Source: Gracilaria domingensis (Eukaryota; Rhodophyta; Florideophyceae; Gracilariales; Gracilariaceae). From it: a stretch of 64,000 nucleotides of DNA. Positions 43,334-53,633 of this stretch are shown piece by piece. Both the position numbers and the translations under genes were made by a program. The stretch covers positions 1-64,000 of the forward strand of contig VCMS01000030.1 of NCBI GenBank assembly GCA_022539475.1, in the 5' to 3' direction. Position 1 is the stretch's first letter. Every line of letters begins with the position of its first letter. The notes beneath the pieces were generated by a model. The model did no database searches. It was not told where the DNA came from and worked only from the letters and a program-made list of their open reading frames with translations.

Positions 43334-44980
43334 TTAGCTATCACCTTTTTCTACAAACTTGTCAACCCCAGAGATCATCTTCACCGATGTGATCCTGTCT
43401 CCAACTTGCAACTGCCGCAGAAACTCTTTGCCGTCGTCCACATACCCAAAAGTCGATATGTTGCCGGTCAACACACTGCCGCCGAAAGATCTCGCCTGAT
43501 ACGACGTTGGATCAAGCACGAAAAAGTAGAACTGCGAAGAGGCATCATTTGCATCCTCCACACTGTGTACCATGGCCATAGCACCGAAAGCAGACGCAGG
43601 TAGAACAGGTTGTAAATCACCTATGCCAAGTTCGTCCAACGTGGCGCCATACACAGGAGATGGTTCACCATCCACCAGGATTTCTAGAGGAATTTGTCGT
43701 CTCTTCCCAGACTTGGGATCTTTGAACCCTTCTACCCCATCATCCTCGCGTTCTCCCATTTGCACGAAAAAATCCTTTTGCGTAGCCAGGATTTTCGTAT
43801 TGTCGTAGTATCCACGTCGTGCTATATCTACGAAATTGCCACATGTTAAAGGCGCGGAGAACCCATCTAGAACAGCAGTGATTGTGAGATCTTTTCCAAG
43901 TGCTTTTAAACTGTCTGGGTCTTTCCATGTTGCCTCTCCTCCTTTTCTCAGGTTGAGCTGTACCATGGCTCTTCCAACAAGGCGTGGAAACCTGTATTAT
44001 TAACATCGTCACAATTCATGTCAGCATAGGCTCTACAGCTCTCAAGGCTTGTCTTGTTGGCGAATACGGTCAGGTACACATACTCGTTGTAGCGGCGTGG
44101 AATCTTAAATGGCAAACCGATCCCTTCCACTGCAATTTGCTCAATATCTGCAACATGACCCAACGCATGTTGTCTATATTCTTCCACCAAAGCAGCTTGC
44201 ATGAACGTACAACGAACAGCAATTTCATAGTAAACAGCAATGCACCGGACAGAAAGTTAGCAAGCTAAGAGAGTGCGCTCGAAGCATCGGGGAAAAGAGA
44301 TGCAACATACCATCGAAATTTGTCTTCTTAGACATTGCATTTCGGCTCTCAAAGGCATCGGATAGTGTTTCCTGAACTTTGGAAATCTGTGGGGGAAACA
44401 AGTTGCCGCTCGCGGGTGCAGACGAAACTTGCAGTTCCTCTTCAATTTCCAAGAGGCAACCCTCCAGCGCTGAGAGAGATTGAGCCGCTACTTTTCTTTT
44501 GTCGGCCGGCACGTCCAAAAGAACATCCAACCGACTGGTAGTCAATAGCTCCCGAAGTTTCTGCACATCCCTTCTACCAGCGATGCGCCCAGCAGCTCCC
44601 CGTGCACGAAGATCGACTCCGAGGCGCTCCAATTGCTCTTGGATTCGGCGGATTGGAATCGGCTCCGTTGAAAAGCGTTCGCTCGGTATGGGGAGTGAGT
44701 AGCGAAGGATAGCGTCCGAATCAGTGATTAGATAGCGACGAAATATTGTATTGGTTGACAGTAGCCCTTTTGCATGAGCGTCAGACGATGGTAACAGTAG
44801 CAATGCGGCAGCTGCGGTAGCTGCAGTGGCTGCTGTAATCGCGTTGCGGTACGACGACCTTGAAGAACAACATGAGAATCTAGGACAAGCGATTTCGGAG
44901 CGGGGTCGTTTGACCAACGGAATTGACGAGCGTGAAAGAAAGGCGACAGCTGATGATTGCAAAACAGTTTGCACCGTCAT
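43334..44980 (-). CDS. CYP38: CYP38/TLP40-type thylakoid lumen cyclophilin
   Basis: CYP38/TLP40 is a lumenal chaperone for photosystem II assembly and repair. Three exons on the minus strand (44980-44311, 44195-44084, 43991-43334) join through GT-AG introns of 115 and 92 bp and give 479 residues. The joints restore family sequence: TNFDAALVEEY across intron 1 and RYNEFPRLVGRA across intron 2. Residues 1-70 are a Ser/Arg-rich transit region followed by an Ala-rich hydrophobic lumen signal ending DAHA, a likely cleavage site. A helical region (about 80-235) follows, then the cyclophilin fold (about 265-479) with APLTCGNFVDI, FFVQMGE and a GAMAM segment. As in CYP38, typical isomerase residues are not well kept. 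Two-step targeting without an ER signal suggests a primary plastid. Confidence 0.93.
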
Positions 44981-45392
44981 GTTGATGGAGCTGTTGAGTG
45001 CTCAGGAGATGTTTTGACGTACCAAGCTCGTTGTCTGTAGAACTACATTCGGGCAGCAGAGTAGCAGGTGATCGTTCCCGTATCGCCTAAGCAGAGCTCC
45101 TGCTCCACCCAGGTTTCTCCTTTGCTTCCCTTGAAGAGGGGACTCGAGGAGAGCAGCGCTCTGTTCTATGATATCTACCTTCGTAACAAGAAGCGGTTGC
45201 ATCTCCAAGAAAGGGAGATTGCCCTGCACTGGCATGATGAAATGACTGGTTGAAACAAAAACACACGTGTATTCGTTTGATCCACCTATTCAAGGGTAGA
45301 AAGGAACTTGGATCTAGCTCGCCTTGCTGCGAAAAGATCATCTGAAATAAATACCTTCTGAAACGGTGGGAAGAGCAGAAGTGAGCGATGTC

Positions 45393-45468
45393 AGCTGAGG
45401 TTCCGGGTTCGATTCCCGGCGGGCGTACGCAAGCGCCTGTAGTCAAATGGTATGATATCAGCCTTCCA
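45393..45468 (+). tRNA. Circularly permuted tRNA-Gly(UCC) gene
   Basis: The 3' half precedes the 5' half. 45393-45427 reads A38, GCTGA (anticodon stem), GGTT, the T-arm CCGGG-TTCGATT-CCCGG, CGGGCGT (acceptor) and A73. After five bases (CGCAA), 45433-45468 reads GCGCCTG (acceptor), TA, the D-arm GTCA-AATGGTAT-GAT, A, TCAGC and CTTCCA up to position 37, anticodon TCC. Stems pair across halves: GCGCCTG with CGGGCGT (G.U at two positions) and TCAGC with GCTGA. The B box (GGTTCGATTCC) lies upstream of the A box (TAGTCAAATGG), and TTTT/TTTTT at 45494-45503 can stop Pol III. Flanks fit a bulge-helix-bulge: bulges TC^A and CA^A, with GATG/CTTC pairing at three of four positions. Such genes mature through a circularised intermediate. 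Confidence 0.88.
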
Positions 45469-45655
45469 AGAGGCTCTCTCTTCCCCGTAACTGTTTTGTT
45501 TTTGGTCAAGTTGTGCTCAAACAACTTCATCTTCCTCACTTGTTCTGGACTACGAACCAGCACATCATTATCATTCTTCTTGTGAATTGCTTCTCAAAAA
45601 ACATATCAAATGTCAGTGAGAATGTGACACAGAAGCAGCTCAACCAAAGTTCGTC

Positions 45656-46981
45656 ATGCAAACCGGAGATGAGTCCGTTGACGTTCGTGGCTGGAAACCC
45701 GGGGGCCCGTCGTGGGGTGGATTAGACCATCTTCTTCGCAACGCAGGACCTCTTTCAGGCGATCTCAATGTCGAAGGAGCAGATTCCACAGAGAATTTTC
45801 TGCGTCAGCATTGCAAGGTACTCATCATCGGTGCGGGCGGTCTAGGATGTGAATTACTGAAAGACGTAGCCCTTTCAGGTTTTCGTCATATCCATGTAAT
45901 AGATCTCGACACGATTGATGTCACCAATCTCAACAGACAGTTCTTGTTTCGCTCTACCGATGTGGGAAAGTCAAAGGCCGAAGTCGCCGCGCAATTTGTC
46001 AATTCACGAGTGCCGGGATGTAGTGTCGTAGCTCATCATGCCAATATCATGGATTTTGAGAGTGACTTTTATCAACAGTTCAATATTGTTATTGCGGGAC
46101 TCGATTCTGTAGAAGCGCGCCGATGGTTGAATGCTATGTTAGTCAGCTTGGTCCAGTTTGATTCCGATGGATCCATCAATCGATCGTCAGTAATACCTTT
46201 GATCGATGGCGGGACTGAAGGCTTTCAAGGTCAGGCACGGATTATTTTCCCGCGCTTTACATCCTGCTTCGAATGTACGCTCAACTTGTTTCCACCACAG
46301 CAGAATTATCCATTTTGCACCATTGCGAACACGCCAAGATTACCTGAACATTGCATTGAGTATGCAAACGTCATTTTATGGGACAAGCGCAAGCCCTTTG
46401 GAAGTGTCAAGTTGGATATGGATAATGTTGAGCACACAACATGGTTGTACGAAACAGCGAAAGCCAGGGCAGAACAATTTGGAATAGAAGGTGTAACTCT
46501 ACGATTAACCCAAGGTGTTGCAAAGAATATCATTCCCGCCGTAGCGTCGACAAATGCGATTGTGGCCGCTGCTTGTGCGAACGAGGCTCTAAAAATGATA
46601 TCTTGCATTGCTACAAACATGGACAACTACATGATGTATAACGGAACAATGGGGGTATACACATATACGTACAAGAATGAAAAGAGACCAGATTGCCCGG
46701 TATGTGGAGTTCCGCAACCAAAGACTTTGAACGTGGTAGGCACGGATTCACTCGCCGAGTTTCTGGAGCAAATAGCTGCAGATCCTGACATTCGCTCTAA
46801 GAAACCGTTCTTGCGTTCAAACACTGGCAAGACCCTTTACGCATCCACTTCTCCACTTCGAGAAGCAACACAACTCAATCTGGAAAAAAGGTTAAACGAG
46901 TTAATCACTTCCGGCACGGAGGTAACATTGGCGGATAGAGATTTGCCCTTCATTCGAACACTTGTCATTAACTACAAATAG
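45656..46981 (+). CDS. UBA3: NEDD8-activating enzyme E1 catalytic subunit
   Basis: UBA3 with APPBP1/NAE1 adenylates NEDD8 and passes it to UBC12 for cullin modification. The intronless frame encodes 441 residues. A Rossmann-type ATP site (GAGGLGCELLKDVALSGF) lies at 59-76. The DLDTIDVTNLNRQFLFR segment at 83-99 is typical of E1 adenylation domains. The catalytic Cys is Cys221 in FCTIANTPRLPEHC. Structural zinc is bound by two CxxC pairs, C204/C207 and C347/C350. A ubiquitin-fold domain that recruits the E2 follows from about 360. Length is close to the human protein (463). It faces AP-3 delta convergently, with 138 bp between stop codons, and follows the permuted tRNA gene by about 190 bp. 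Confidence 0.96.
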   Translation: MQTGDESVDVRGWKPGGPSWGGLDHLLRNAGPLSGDLNVEGADSTENFLRQHCKVLIIGAGGLGCELLKDVALSGFRHIHVIDLDTIDVTNLNRQFLFRSTDVGKSKAEVAAQFVNSRVPGCSVVAHHANIMDFESDFYQQFNIVIAGLDSVEARRWLNAMLVSLVQFDSDGSINRSSVIPLIDGGTEGFQGQARIIFPRFTSCFECTLNLFPPQQNYPFCTIANTPRLPEHCIEYANVILWDKRKPFGSVKLDMDNVEHTTWLYETAKARAEQFGIEGVTLRLTQGVAKNIIPAVASTNAIVAAACANEALKMISCIATNMDNYMMYNGTMGVYTYTYKNEKRPDCPVCGVPQPKTLNVVGTDSLAEFLEQIAADPDIRSKKPFLRSNTGKTLYASTSPLREATQLNLEKRLNELITSGTEVTLADRDLPFIRTLVINYK

Positions 46982-47119
46982 TTTCCTCTACTATAATCAA
47001 GTTAGGCGGAAATAGATTGCTGCTCCATGATACTCTACGCGATACTCTAAACAACACAACAAACCTTTTCCAAGACGACCTCTCACAAGCCGTTGCACTG
47101 ATTCTGACACAGGAATCAC

Positions 47120-50057
47120 TCAGATTAAGGATTCTGTCATGTTTATTGACGCCTTCGCAGTTGTTGTAGTACTCGACCCCCCGGGCTCAGACGGAGCAGT
47201 GTCGAAATCAATCAAGCTCTGTTGGCCAACTGCGATCTTCGACGTCGTCTTCTCTTTTGAGTGACCATTAGCACCTCCCTTCTTTTTCTTCTTCTTCTTC
47301 TTCTTGCGCTTCTCGTCTTTCTTAGAGGCATTGCTAGGGGGATGATCAAATGCTCCTTCAAAAGCAGCTTGCAACCTTGCGTTTCCGTTCGATGCAGTGT
47401 CCTGCCCATTTTCCTCATCACTTAGCTGTAATCCCAAAGGATTTTCTTCAGCAATTACCACAGCTGCCTCTGATGTCAAATGTGTTGTGTCATACTTCAC
47501 TTTGGACACATCTTCTTCACTACCTTCCACATTCTTCGTCGTACGATCCTTGGTCTGCTTTCCAGAAGAACCAAGATAGAATGGATTCTCGGTTTTGCTT
47601 TGAGCCCCATGATAGTTACTAAGCAGCCCTCGTTGTGCAACATTGGCGGACGACGACTGGACAGCAGTGTTATCAGTTATGCTTAAGGTAGTGCTTCCGA
47701 AAGTAAACTCTTTGAATAGATCCCCTTCATCCTCTCCAATATCCCCTTCTTCTTCCGTGGAACCAATTGTTCTCAACAGATATGTATACAAAGAATCAGA
47801 TCCAGTGTCGAGCAGAGGAATATCAAGGTCAAGATCAGGACCAACGGGCACTTTTGATTGTGCTCGATGGTCTACTGGTATGAGCTTTCCTTCGAATAAC
47901 GAAGTCATCAAGTTTCTCTCAGAACCATGAATTTCAGTCAAAAGACTGCTAAAGAAGCACGCACGCTCCTGTACCTCCGCGAATTGACTGCCAATTAAAG
48001 CTTTGGCATATTCCAAAACCATTGCTCTCAAGTTCTCTGCGCATTCATCTCGGCATGTGCAGTAAATCTTAACGCACGCGGTAAGAACTCGAACTTGCGC
48101 AGGAGAGTCAAGGTATTTCCTCGGGAAAGAGGTAAGAATCTTACAAGCCTGAGCGTGGTCATCAATCAACTCACAATACTCTCCTGCGATCCATGCGGCG
48201 CTGCCAGCAAGGTTCGCAGACAACACAGGTTTGCATGATAAAGGACTTCTTGCTCTATTCGCATTCACATCCACTGCGTTATCGTCTGGTTCTTCTTCTT
48301 CATCGTCAGAATTTGTCTCAGACTCAGCCTCCGATGTTTGATGAGTAGTAGGGGTTGTCTCTGAACCAGTGTTCTCCAAGGGTCTTACCCGCAGTTCCAA
48401 CAGCGAAAGAGCTACTTTGAGACTAACGGGTCGAATGGCTTCGACTCGGGAAGTGATTTCCACTAACTGGTCTCCAATCATTTCTCTAATACCCTGGGGC
48501 AGCATGGAAATCTCTGCAAGACCTCCTAGTATGACGTTCATGTACCAGGCGAAATCATCCCCTGTTGATAGCATCTCGTATCCTCTCTTGGCGGCATTTG
48601 ATGATCTTCTGAAATCTCCAGCTCTCAATAGCTCCTTCGCAAGAGCGCTCCGATAAGGAGCCTCCTGATCGACAGGTGCAGACAGCGCAGGGGTTTCGAG
48701 ACCATCGAAACTGGTCTTGTTGTCGCTTTGGGCACTAGTGGAAATTGGGAACCCATCGGCGCAAGCGTTACGAAGCTTTCGGAGTATGATGCGCGAAACG
48801 TCTCGGAGCGTTCGTTTCGAAATGAACTCAGAAACGAGATCCAAAGCACGCATTCGGATACCAATATCCTCGTCATCGAGGCAATCAATAATATTGTCCC
48901 GGTGCTCAACAGCCACCTGAGGCTGTTCTTGGATGAGCTTCCGCATAGACTGCAAGCCCAGGTACTTCAGATTCTGATCCCTATCGTTCATGAATTCTCC
49001 CAGCCTCTGAGCACATAACTCAACAGCTTCAGGATATGCTAGAAGACCGAGAGTTACGGTGCTGCAACACTCGTACAAAAGACTTTTGGCCCTCGTCGAC
49101 CTCATGAGTGTGGTCAAAGGCTCCACGAGCTTCTTCCCAAGTCGCGGCTCTAATGGAGTGAGAACACCCATCAATTTAACGATCTTGATGAGCATCCAAT
49201 TGCTACTGTCTTTGCTCAAAAGAAGCTGGTACAAGACCGGTGCTAGAGAAAGGAAGCTCCTCGGAGCTGCCCGTGCTAGTTCGCATGTTACCGTGACTGC
49301 GGCGCACACAACGCTAGGGTCCTTGTCCTTCAGACGCTCTTTAAAACGCGCACTGACAACCGGAAGTGTATCTGGATGTACCATAATTAGTCGGTAGAGT
49401 ACAAGCAATGCTTTCTTCCGGATATAAGGCCGCGGGCTGTTGAGAAGTAGAGAAACGTCATTCTCAAGATCACGTCCTAGCTCCTCAGTTACGAGCTTGG
49501 AAAGACACGTAAGAGCCTGTGAACAATCCTGCATTTTGATGCTGGTCATATCCTTCTTGAACTGATTTGTTGTGAGCAGTAGGACATCAGTAGTCGGGGA
49601 GAATGACTGAGAGGCTGCAAGATAGCCAATTCGCTTCGAGAAAAAGTCCGGACTACTCATTACTTCGACAACATGAAAAGAGGCGAATCCGACACTGTAT
49701 CCCATCATTTGAAGCTTTAGAATTCAGTAAGATGAACAGAGGTGACAAAGTTAGTGATCAAAGCGCAATACAAAGTACGTGCGGGAAAATATATGCGCAG
49801 CACATGCACGGCTGAAGATGAAAATCGTATGATACACAAGAGAAAAGCGCTAGAGAGGATCAGGCACAAGGAAGGCGACAACTTACATGCGTGAGCTTCA
49901 AAACGGCCATGGCTTTCTTTGCGATGTCCGAGCTTCTACATTCCTCCCCAATCTCTGCCATTTTCGTGCGAATGAATTCCTCCTCATCTCGTCTGTGAGC
50001 GCGAATACCCTTGACAAGATCCTGAAGCGACTGCTGGAAAAGAATGCCGTTGAACAT
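47120..50057 (-). CDS. AP3D: AP-3 complex subunit delta
   Basis: Delta adaptin is a large subunit of AP-3, which carries cargo from endosomes to lysosome- or vacuole-related organelles. Two exons on the minus strand (50057-49887 and 49714-47120) join in phase 0 over a 172-bp GT-AG intron and give 921 residues. The joint reads VLKLTH-LQMMGYSV, matching the delta-adaptin sequence KLTYLQMLGY. The adaptin alpha-solenoid (about residues 1-560) contains RIGYLAASQSF, LTTNQ, PYIRKKA and LTPLEPRLGKKLVEPL. An acidic stretch follows (about 495-510), and near the C-terminus there is a Lys-rich tract typical of delta subunits. It diverges from bL33 across about 400 bp. Confidence 0.95.
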
Positions 50058-50459
50058 GGTGAGGGGTTTTCAGTTCAGGAAGTCACCTATTCACACGGAT
50101 TCGGAGCAGGAGGTAGGCGGGCTCAGGGTGAATATGATCCCGTCTACAAGGCAAAGGTCGCATTGATTGACACTTGTTGAAGATGGCGCTTTCCCGGGTT
50201 GCTTTTCGGATGCTTGTTCGCCTGGCGGAGTGCGGATGGGATGCAGCAAGGTGTTGTTGAACTTGAGCGCCATAGTTTGCGCTTCATACATTCTTACACT
50301 ATAAGCTAGATTCGGCAAACATCTTGATTTTTTGCAATGCATAAAGTTATACTTATCTAGAGGCGAATGAGCTTGTTTCAGGTTTCGTCGCCATCAAGCG
50401 TCCGCCCTACCGGAGCCAGCTACGTGAACTTGCACCCATAATCTGCACTCCAAGCTCAA

Positions 50460-50630
50460 ATGGCCAAGGGAAAGACTGTTTTGATCCGGCTCATGTCCAA
50501 CGCGGGCACGGGCTTTTTTTACGTCAGGAGAAAGAACCCGAAGACTATGCCGCACAAGCTTGAACTCATGAAGTACGACCCAGTTGTCAACAAGCACGTT
50601 CTATTTTCCGAGCTCAAGTTCAAGAAGTAA
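50460..50630 (+). CDS. Mitochondrial ribosomal protein bL33
   Basis: A 56-residue large-subunit ribosomal protein. The sequence starts [16 protein letters not shown], contains [16 protein letters not shown] and ends [12 protein letters not shown], the full bacterial/mitochondrial bL33 pattern at normal length. It lacks the Cys pairs of zinc-binding bL33 forms. Mitochondrial bL33 often has no cleavable presequence, so mitochondrial location is likely but inferred. Plastid bL33 is usually plastid-encoded in red algae. The stop codon is only 22 bp from that of the convergent HisI gene. Confidence 0.93.
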   Translation: MAKGKTVLIRLMSNAGTGFFYVRRKNPKTMPHKLELMKYDPVVNKHVLFSELKFKK

Positions 50631-50652
50631 TCGACCCTGCGACTATCGATTA

Positions 50653-51312
50653 TCAGGACTTCTGTTTCTCGTTCTTGTACAGCTCTTTTGGATCCACCAA
50701 TACGTCCAATATGATCTCTTCCTCACCATCTGGTGGTCTGAATGCCTTGTAGAAGCACGACCGTCTACCCGTATGACACGCCGCTCCCAACTGATCGACT
50801 TTGAGTAAAATGGTATCGCCGTCACAGTCAAGCACGATGTCTCGCATCACTTGAATCTGGCCTGAAGTATCGCCTTTTCTCCACAGTTGCTTTCTAGATC
50901 GTGAGTAGTAAACCGCTCTGCCGCATCGCATAGTCTCTGCTATTGATTCCGTATTCATCCACGCCATCATCAAAACCTCCCCAGTGTCCCATTGCTGCGC
51001 AATTGCCGGAACCAAGCCTGCATCATTGAACTTAACATTGTTGATCAGATTTTGTGCGTTAACTTCTCGTTTCCACTCTTCCTCGGTGGGAAGCGCACCT
51101 TCAGATTGTTGCTGTAGAGTCGACCGCACTATTGTCGTCTTTCGGAGACGTGCTTCTTTGTATATTGTTGGTCGTCTACATCTCAAGTTGGGCAGGAAAT
51201 TCGTGTCTTTGACCAGCAGAGAAGATTCCTTTCTTGCACAGCAGGCCACCCAAGCGATAGATCCCATATCTGCAAGCGAATAAAAGATGTGCTTGACAAG
51301 AAAGTTAGGCAC
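50653..51312 (-). CDS. hisI: Phosphoribosyl-AMP cyclohydrolase (HisI)
   Basis: Opens the adenine ring of phosphoribosyl-AMP, the third step of histidine synthesis. 219 residues; the catalytic domain occupies about 88-205. It has YYSRSRKQLWRKGDTSGQ (135-152), the Mg-binding Asp triad D162/D164/D166 in DCDGD, and zinc cysteines Cys163, Cys179 and Cys186 in CHTGRRSC. The first 70 residues are unlike bacterial HisI and look like a plastid transit peptide. Translation may start at 51312 or at the next Met (51267). The phosphoribosyl-ATP pyrophosphohydrolase domain found fused in plant HISN2 is absent, so HisE must be encoded elsewhere. A 27-bp palindrome lies nine bases upstream of the first ATG. 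Confidence 0.93.
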   Translation of the reverse strand: MPNFLVKHIFYSLADMGSIAWVACCARKESSLLVKDTNFLPNLRCRRPTIYKEARLRKTTIVRSTLQQQSEGALPTEEEWKREVNAQNLINNVKFNDAGLVPAIAQQWDTGEVLMMAWMNTESIAETMRCGRAVYYSRSRKQLWRKGDTSGQIQVMRDIVLDCDGDTILLKVDQLGAACHTGRRSCFYKAFRPPDGEEEIILDVLVDPKELYKNEKQKS

Positions 51313-51320
51313 GAACGCGA

Positions 51321-51347
51321 TAGTCAGCGGTTGTCAACCGCTGACTA
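51321..51347. promoter_or_regulatory. 27-bp perfect palindrome before HisI
   Basis: TAGTCAGCGGTTG, one T, then CAACCGCTGACTA. It is the only perfect dyad seen near a start codon here. It could be a dimeric regulator's operator, or a 5'-leader hairpin if the HisI transcript begins further upstream. Confidence 0.7.
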
Positions 51348-51609
51348 CAGGCTCCTGTTTATGCTCACGAAAAAATATCGGTTTCTGTTATAATCCCATG
51401 CAAATTGCATGATGCAATGGTGCCATTTATAAAAGATCTGGGGAAGTAGAGAGATTCATTGGAAGTCATCATCTTGATATCTTTGCATCTCTTCTCTCTT
51501 CCTTTTCCATTGTGGGCCGTACTTCCAGGCCACAGAGTTGTCATTTTGCTCCAAATGGCTAAGCGATGCCTAGAGCTTGACCAGCTGTGTTCGACTAAGA
51601 ACATTCGGA

Positions 51610-51683
51610 TTGACTTCAACGCCAACCTTTCGTATGGAACAATATCTCACTGTTCCACACGCAAGGTTGGCGTTTTAAGTCAA
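51610..51683. repeat. Long hairpin, about 31 bp stem
   Basis: TTGACTT and AACGCCAACCTT, then a segment ending GGAACA, pair with the complementary stretch 51651-51683. There are two mismatches, one small internal loop and a 9-base apical loop (ATATCTCAC). A partial direct copy of the right arm (CTGTTCCACAGGCAAGG) follows at about 51698-51714. The shape resembles a miRNA precursor or a very small foldback element. No coding frame across it is credible. Confidence 0.75.
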
Positions 51684-52395
51684 GATGCAGAGTCATACTG
51701 TTCCACAGGCAAGGAAGTCAAGGAGCATGATGCATCTCTTTTGGCTGTTATTGTCGGTTAACGCTTTCTTCTCATGGAAGCTGGGTTGACCTATGCTTTT
51801 TTCGCTAAAACACGAACGTGATATCCGAAAAGAGTCACTACAAACTCTTATTTACACAATGAGCATCTCATAAGGCGTAAAATGTCATAATCAGAAGATC
51901 AGATTCACTAAACCAGAATAGAGCAATTCTAGAGCGAATCTGGTTGACGATGGTGATGTACACGTAGTATCTATACGACAATACTTTTCTCTTGCGGATA
52001 ATGGTGATCTCATCAGATCTTGGTAGTTATTGCCCTACGGCCTTCCTAGTGCGAGAACGCTTCTTTCAAGAGAAGCGCTCTACTCCAAGTCAGAATTAGG
52101 CGTTTGCGCTTACAAAGAGAGAGAGGGTGTATGTAATACGCGAAAACCGCCTATCATTCGAAACGGTAGATTGTCTCCTCAAGCCCTCAATGCTATTCGA
52201 CAAGTTCCTAACAACGTCTGGAATGTAGGAGAGGATAGTTTTGGATCTCAAACGAGACACTGAATATGACCAATGACCAACGAACTCAGAAAGTACGCTG
52301 CAAAGACTATTATGCAGCAGCAGCAGTTATGACTCCCGAGTTCTTCTTCTTCTGTCGGCCGTAGAATGGATGACTGGAACAACGGTTAGAGTGTA
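51684..52395. other. Intergenic, no gene seen
   Basis: Short frames only (longest about 77 codons, at 52030-52263), without recognisable domains. AT-rich relative to its neighbours. Confidence 0.5.
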
Positions 52396-53253
52396 TTATT
52401 CGATAGTCTCAACGACACCTTTTTTTCTCCATTCGAGAATGCCGGTTGTACTCATTCGCAAGGCCGGAGGCGCTTGATCATTTCTTCGCAGCTTCTTGAC
52501 AGCATCTCTTACACGGACCCAGTTGCCTGAGTTGCCCGGTACAGCTCCTCGCACATAAATAAGATTACGGTCGCAATCGATGCGGTACACCATTAAATTC
52601 TGCACCGTGACTTTTTCGTTACCCATGCGACCAGCCATTTTCTTCCCTTTAAACACACGTCCGGGTTTCGTTGACATACCAATAGAACCACCTTTCCTAT
52701 GCGTCTTGCTCGTTCCATGGGTAGCAGGAGCTCCAGAAAATCCCCAACGTTTCATTACACCCTGGGTTCCCTTTCCAATGGAGGTCCCCGTGACATCCAC
52801 AAGCTGTCCCACCGAAAAATGATTGGCACGGATCTCAGTACCTACGTCAAGTTTAAACATTTCGTGCACCCCGAATTCAGTCAATCTATGCTTTGGTTCA
52901 ACTCCAGCTTTTGCACAATGATACCGATGAGCTTTCTTCGTTTTGTAAGGTCGTTTTGGACCGGCACCGACTTGAATTCGCCACCGATTTCGATGATCGT
53001 TTGGGTTAGGTGGGGCGACGCTGATAACGTGACATCGGTCAACACAAAGTACTGTGATAGGGTGACGGGTTCCGTCTTCATCCCAGAGACTCATCATTCC
53101 CACTTTCCGGGCCAGAACACCGCATGGTCGAAACTCTCCGCTGAAACCGGGCAGCCTCCTCGCTGGCTGTGCGTCGGAGAGAGTGGTACAAAGCGAGCGG
53201 CTCATCTGCCGCCATTGCGATCGCAATGATCTGAGCATCGGGGCGTGCAGCAC
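52396..53253 (-). CDS. MRPL3: Mitochondrial ribosomal protein uL3
   Basis: An early-assembling large-subunit protein that reaches the peptidyl-transferase centre. 285 residues on one exon. Residues 1-40 are Arg/Ser-rich without acidic residues until Asp27, as in a mitochondrial presequence. The mature part has ARKVGMMSLWDEDG (about 48-61), the uL3 signature from GTSIGKGTQGVMKRWGFSG through HGTSKTHRKGGSIG (about 158-195), and GRVFKGKKMAGRMG. It is bacterial in type, not the cytosolic eL3 form. It diverges from the CDV3-like gene over 380 bp, which should contain both promoters. Confidence 0.94.
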   Translation of the reverse strand: MLHAPMLRSLRSQWRQMSRSLCTTLSDAQPARRLPGFSGEFRPCGVLARKVGMMSLWDEDGTRHPITVLCVDRCHVISVAPPNPNDHRNRWRIQVGAGPKRPYKTKKAHRYHCAKAGVEPKHRLTEFGVHEMFKLDVGTEIRANHFSVGQLVDVTGTSIGKGTQGVMKRWGFSGAPATHGTSKTHRKGGSIGMSTKPGRVFKGKKMAGRMGNEKVTVQNLMVYRIDCDRNLIYVRGAVPGNSGNWVRVRDAVKKLRRNDQAPPALRMSTTGILEWRKKGVVETIE

Positions 53254-53633
53254 TTGACGCGCTCAGAGCTAAGTAGCGAGAGTAGCAGTCTAGCGTTCAG
53301 AAACTGCGCCGGATTGACCTATGCATATGCCTTCGTAGACATGCTTCCCTGGTGCGTCGTCTCTTGATGAATCACAGATCACATGTGCAACGAGTCGTTG
53401 CCAACGACTATGGTGCCAGGTGCCAGATATGAAACGTGGCGCGGATCACTTGAAAAACCAAGTCTGACGCAAGTATCCGCCAAAATAGGGGATACCCACA
53501 AAGGCTACTGCAGTCTTGAGACAACAATCTCCAGAGAATCTTCACTACAGCGGCGGCAAATCTTCCAAATGTTGAGTGCAATCTACCTCCCTTTCCCAAA
53601 AGCAGTCTAACCTTTCGCAGCAGAGCCCGCATC

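Noticed and set aside
45087-45563. 158-codon minus-strand frame containing RPPGIEPGTSADIA
   Set aside because: This is the familiar false peptide from translating a tRNA T-arm backwards; it led to the permuted tRNA.
51459-51761. 100-codon plus-strand frame
   Set aside because: It runs through both arms of the 51610 hairpin and shows no coding signature.
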